DNA of 64,000 nt, taken from Linepithema humile. Its lineage: Eukaryota > Arthropoda > Insecta > Hymenoptera > Formicidae. The translations under genes were made by a program, and so were the position numbers. Location of the stretch: contig NC_090135.1 of assembly GCF_040581485.1 (NCBI RefSeq), forward strand, positions 62,001 to 126,000. Reading direction: 5' to 3'. Shown piece after piece: positions 60,601 through 64,000 of the stretch (position 1 is its first letter; every line of letters starts with the position of its first letter). The notes under the pieces were generated by a model. The model was not told the origin of the DNA. It ran no database searches and was given only the letters and a program-made list of their open reading frames with translations.

Positions 60601-62774
60601 TTTCTTCTGTCTTATATGTATATGCAATATGATTAATGAAGTTTCCTTGTAATAATTATTTTTTAATTTTGAGTAATTTTTGAATTTGCAAAAAGAAATC
60701 GGCGACGGCAGGCACGAAACACGCGAGCTGTAAAAACTCCGGATGTTCATGAAACATTTACGCGATCATAAAGACAGTTCATAAAGTTTATATGCGCGGA
60801 TGTAGTCGTTAAACTATCGCACGTAGAGTCTTCGAGTCGACATTGTGTGACCAGAATGTCCGCAAGGAGGCCGCATCGTATCGGTGCTTTTACTACTGGA
60901 AAAACTATTATCCAGTCGTCTTTTACCACCAACACTAGCGGATCGTGTAAGCTGGCGTTACATCTTTTATTAGACGTCACATATATTATTCCTGCGGCCG
61001 AAAGAAATGGTATCAGCTGACGCTTTGTATTTGCTATGATAGTTGCGTGTGATAGCAAGTGTGATAGCAAATGTGACCAGAACATTTTGCAATTAATTTT
61101 CTGCGACTTTTAAAATAAATAATTGTGCGCTATATATTTAGTCGAAATAGACATTATTGCAATAAACTCCGTTTCTCGCAAAAATGGAAAATGGGGAGAC
61201 AATAGGAATTCACGATATTATCGTTTGCGTCCGTTTTTAGATGAACCACGTCAAAGCGGAACAAATTGGCCCCGTAGAGCTCGTCGTAACGAGTGTTCAT
61301 AGTCCGATATTCCAATAATATAAATCCTCTTTCGTTATCGGAGCAAATTTATTGGAGGATATTATCGAACGTCGATTATCACGATAACATCATGACGGTA
61401 CCGGCCGGATTTCGATGTGGATCGTGTTTATTTGGAGCAAAAGGTCCCAGGTGGCTGCGTGTTTATTACAAAAACGTTATTTATTGACTGGCTTCTTCGA
61501 GTAAATGATTTGCTGCGCTTCTATATTTGTGTAGTAGAAAGAGATGAGTTTGTGGAGACAGTAATGTCTCATATGTATGTGGTATATATATGTTTAATTA
61601 TAAAATTAAAAGTTATTGAAAATAGAATATGGTCAAAACATTATCCAAATATTGAAAAAAAATTTACTTGAAAGAAAACAAAATAAAAACTGTAAATACT
61701 TAATAGAAAAGCTTCGAAAATAAATCGTCAAAAGAACTCATTTACTGGTACACTAACAAAGTGTACTAAAAGGAGAAGAAGAAAAAGAAATAATGTAGAA
61801 ATACGTGTAAAGCACGCGGAAATAAAACCAGGGCGAGCGAATTCGGTCATTTTTTCTTGTCCTACGACATAATTGGAAACTACTCTGTTCAACTCTGCTC
61901 TCTTCTTCTATCTTATAAAAAAAGAAAAAAATGTTTCCGAGGCTATTTATGAACTTTTACAAACTGCAAATTAATAATTTTGGATTGGTTAAAAAATATA
62001 TTTTTGGATTAAATTAATATATACTTTTAACTTTTCTACTGCTTAAAAATGACAATATGGGAACAATACTAGCGGTAGAAACACGAGCTATTTATAAGCT
62101 GTCAAAATTGATAACATTTCAAGTCATTGCCAGAATCAAAAATGTACTCGATATCCTTCAGTCCATTCATCTCAGCTGTGAAACGCGATGTGTAGGAACA
62201 TACATATTATGAGTGTACATTGTAGAATCAATCGTTGAATTTATATCGTTTTATACTATAATTATATGTATGGATGTGTCGTGGCACAAAGTACGTTTAA
62301 CTTGTATTCGTTTCGCGGACCGTAGCGTGTCAAATTCGTGATGTAAATTCGCATAAAGTATACGGGTTAATTTTCTTCCGATAGTCGGTTTCGAAACAGA
62401 GCAATTATCAAACATTTATTTATTCGAAACCGACTCGTAGCGTTGGGGTTGTTTTCGTCGTTACGCTTAGTATGCGCGCACATCCTCTTTCTCTCTCTCT
62501 CGTGCGCACGTTCGTGTATCAGCGTAAACATTGTTGCCCCCCACTTCTCGCATTCCTTTAAGTCGGAATCGGCGCGACCTTGTGTTTCCTATTATACCGT
62601 TATTATTCGCACGGCGGCACTCATACGAATGGTAAATCGGCGTATCGGCGCGTTATTATTTTCAATAATACCTTTACTATTTCTCACAGTTTTCCATGTC
62701 ATGCTTTTCCGTCTTAATCTGTCGCGCAGAGTGTCAAACATGTAATATTTGAGTTACATCTTTGTCTTAAAATG

Positions 62775-62960
62775 ACAAAGTACACGTCGGGAATCTCGTT
62801 TAAAATATCGGGCGATTTTCATATACGCGACGCGAACGCGAGTGAGTGCCTTGGACTGCGAGAACTGAGAAGAGGAGGGGACTCAGGAAGAGCATCGAGC
62901 GCGGGGGGACAACGTTTGCGTAATTAATCATTTATTTCTTATTTCTTATTTGCATAAAAT
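62775..62960. repeat. Diverged duplicated block, copy 1
   Basis: Contains CGTCGGGAATCTCGTT, TATCGGGCGATTTTC, GACTCAGGAAGAGCATCGAG and ATTTCTTATTTGCATAAAAT. All have counterparts in the same order at 63770-63990. Confidence 0.75.
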
Positions 62961-63259
62961 ATTGCATATAAAATATTAATATAATGTAGCGCACATAAAA
63001 TATTTAAAATACTTTAAATATATAGTAAAATATTTACAATAGTTGATATTCACTATTCTTAGAAATATTTTACATATTTATTATTATTCAACTAATTAAA
63101 CTTTTTTCTTTATTCAAAAAATATATTTTTGAAAATTTTAATTCTTTGTTTAGACGTATGCATAAATAAACGAATATAAAGTTTAATGTGCGCAGTAATT
63201 ATTTTATAAATATTAATTTATAATTATTTCAAACACTAATCTGCATTTATTTTTTTATT

Positions 63260-63466
63260 TTACAGATCAACTTTGTGCGCGTAATCGGTGCTACAAAATA
63301 TATTCGTTCCGTCGTATAGTGTAACAAAATGCGCGTCGGGAGTGCCGTTAATGCCGAGAGTTATAGCGAATCTATAGATGAACGCATTTTTGCCGTATGA
63401 CAAATATTGGGACACGATTTTTTTTGACTTTAGGCTTGGCTCGGGGGAGGGAAAGGTCGGTTTCAA
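63260..63466 (-). other. Possible coding remnant (NGTPDAHFVTLYDG)
   Basis: A 68-codon - strand frame includes NAFIYRFAITLGINGTPDAH and ends at 63260. The matching position in the block at 62787 reads NEIPDVYFVIL on -, and that at 63778 reads NGTPD. The resemblance between copies suggests an old repeated coding fragment. The family is not recognised, and it could be chance within a repeat. Confidence 0.25.
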
Positions 63467-63764
63467 TCATAAAATCTCCACTACGGCAGGGCAATCTTCG
63501 GTTCTACGTGCAGCGCGCTAGTTGTACAGATAGCCGGACTGTCGAAGGTAGTCGAGGACGGCTACCGGAGTTAGTCAAACGCTACCGATTGCTTTTCAGA
63601 TGTCTTGTATCTAGTCGGTTGATTGGATGACTAATCACCTCATCTTCTTCGAGCTTATCTTTGCCTTCTGTTTTGAGAGAATCGTGCCCCAATTGGTAAA
63701 TGTGGTCGTCTGAAACGCGGACGGAATTCGCGCGTAACGTCACAGCTTGGACAATTCGGTTCGA

Positions 63765-64000
63765 TTCGCCTGTGATGTCGGGAGTGCCGTTTTAAGTATC
63801 GCGCGATTTTCGTATTCAGGTACGCATGCGAGCAATGCATGCGCCGCGAACGCGTGAGATTCAATGTGAGTGCTTCGAAGGACTACTGAGAGAAGGAGGA
63901 GGCTCAGGAGGAGCATCGGGCGCCGGTGGAGCAACTTTAAAGTAAGTAATTATTTGTTATTTATTATTTGCAAAATGCGCACAAAATATTAGAAATATTT
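63765..64000. repeat. Diverged duplicated block, copy 2 (runs off window)
   Basis: ATGTCGGGAGTGCCGTT, TATCGCGCGATTTTCG, GGCTCAGGAGGAGCATCGGG and TTATTATTTGCAAAATG correspond to the block at 62775-62960. Copy 2 is cut by the window edge. Confidence 0.75.

Larger units (their letters stand above)
47459..62774. other. Gene-free region, CpG-rich blocks alternating with AT-rich sequence
   Basis: No exon with recognisable domains was found on either strand. CpG-rich blocks occur at 48150-48750, 49080-49700, 50500-51050, 53600-54200, 54600-55600, 57000-57700 and 59000-59650. A TATA-like GGTATAAAAGATG lies at 57029-57041 on +. Many short frames exist, but they overlap, lack homology and have unstable composition. 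This may be intronic or regulatory DNA of a large neighbouring gene. Confidence 0.4.

Noticed and set aside
60747..61085. 112-codon - frame
   Set aside because: No domain or neighbour supports it; the N-terminal part comes from a short direct repeat (GTGATAGCAA).
28700..63770. GGTTCGA-like strings near 28708 and 63757 as tRNA B-boxes
   Set aside because: No A-box, acceptor stem or clover-leaf could be drawn around them.

Overview
This is eukaryotic, almost certainly insect, DNA. It has GT-AG introns, TATA-type promoters, AT-rich gene deserts, CpG-rich single-copy stretches, many microsatellites and dense DNA transposons. The strongly CpG-rich unique sequence and the transposon types suggest a hymenopteran, perhaps an ant; this is an inference from composition. 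No bacterial or viral gene set, tRNA, rRNA or CRISPR array was seen.

Layout. (1) 1-4.5 kb: a complete three-exon tyrosine recombinase gene of Crypton type on the + strand. (2) 4.9-8.2 kb: an interspersed repeat family, including a long foldback element. (3) 8.5-12.0 kb: a decayed Tnp2-like (CACTA/EnSpm group) transposase on the - strand, carrying a nested MITE. (4) 12.8-15.1 kb: a near-perfect 1.14-kb-arm palindrome containing the first two exons of a host-like gene in both orientations. That gene continues on + to 22.4 kb but is split by (5) a 5.6-kb CACTA-group element (15.88-21.49 kb) holding a broken Tnp2 transposase and an intact DUF4806 gene. (6) 22.9-24.8 kb: a mariner-like MITE, coiled-coil ORF remnants, and a candidate small secreted-peptide gene with a tandemly duplicated upstream region. 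(7) 24.8-37.1 kb: CpG-rich sequence with no gene I can support. (8) 37.3-38.55 kb: a minisatellite followed by an array of perfect stem-loops whose stems vary in a compensatory way. (9) 39.31-47.46 kb: a complete-looking 8.1-kb CACTA-group element with 13-bp perfect CACTG termini, an 886-residue zinc-finger/Tnp2-like transposase and a second gene that begins with a CIDE-N-like domain followed by an SAMD3-like region. (10) 47.5-64 kb: largely gene-free CpG-rich sequence ending in diverged duplicated blocks.

How the parts relate. The three Tnp2-like genes are different lineages. Each of the two delimited elements pairs a transposase with an unrelated accessory gene lying downstream on the same strand, which recalls the TNPD/TNPA pair of plant En/Spm. 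In the 39-47 kb element the accessory ORF starts exactly at a splice acceptor 67 bp after a donor that follows the transposase stop, so a shared, alternatively spliced transcript is likely. The recombinase and the split + strand gene share a similar N-terminal module (M-[YF]-x-x-I-K-F-[DE]).
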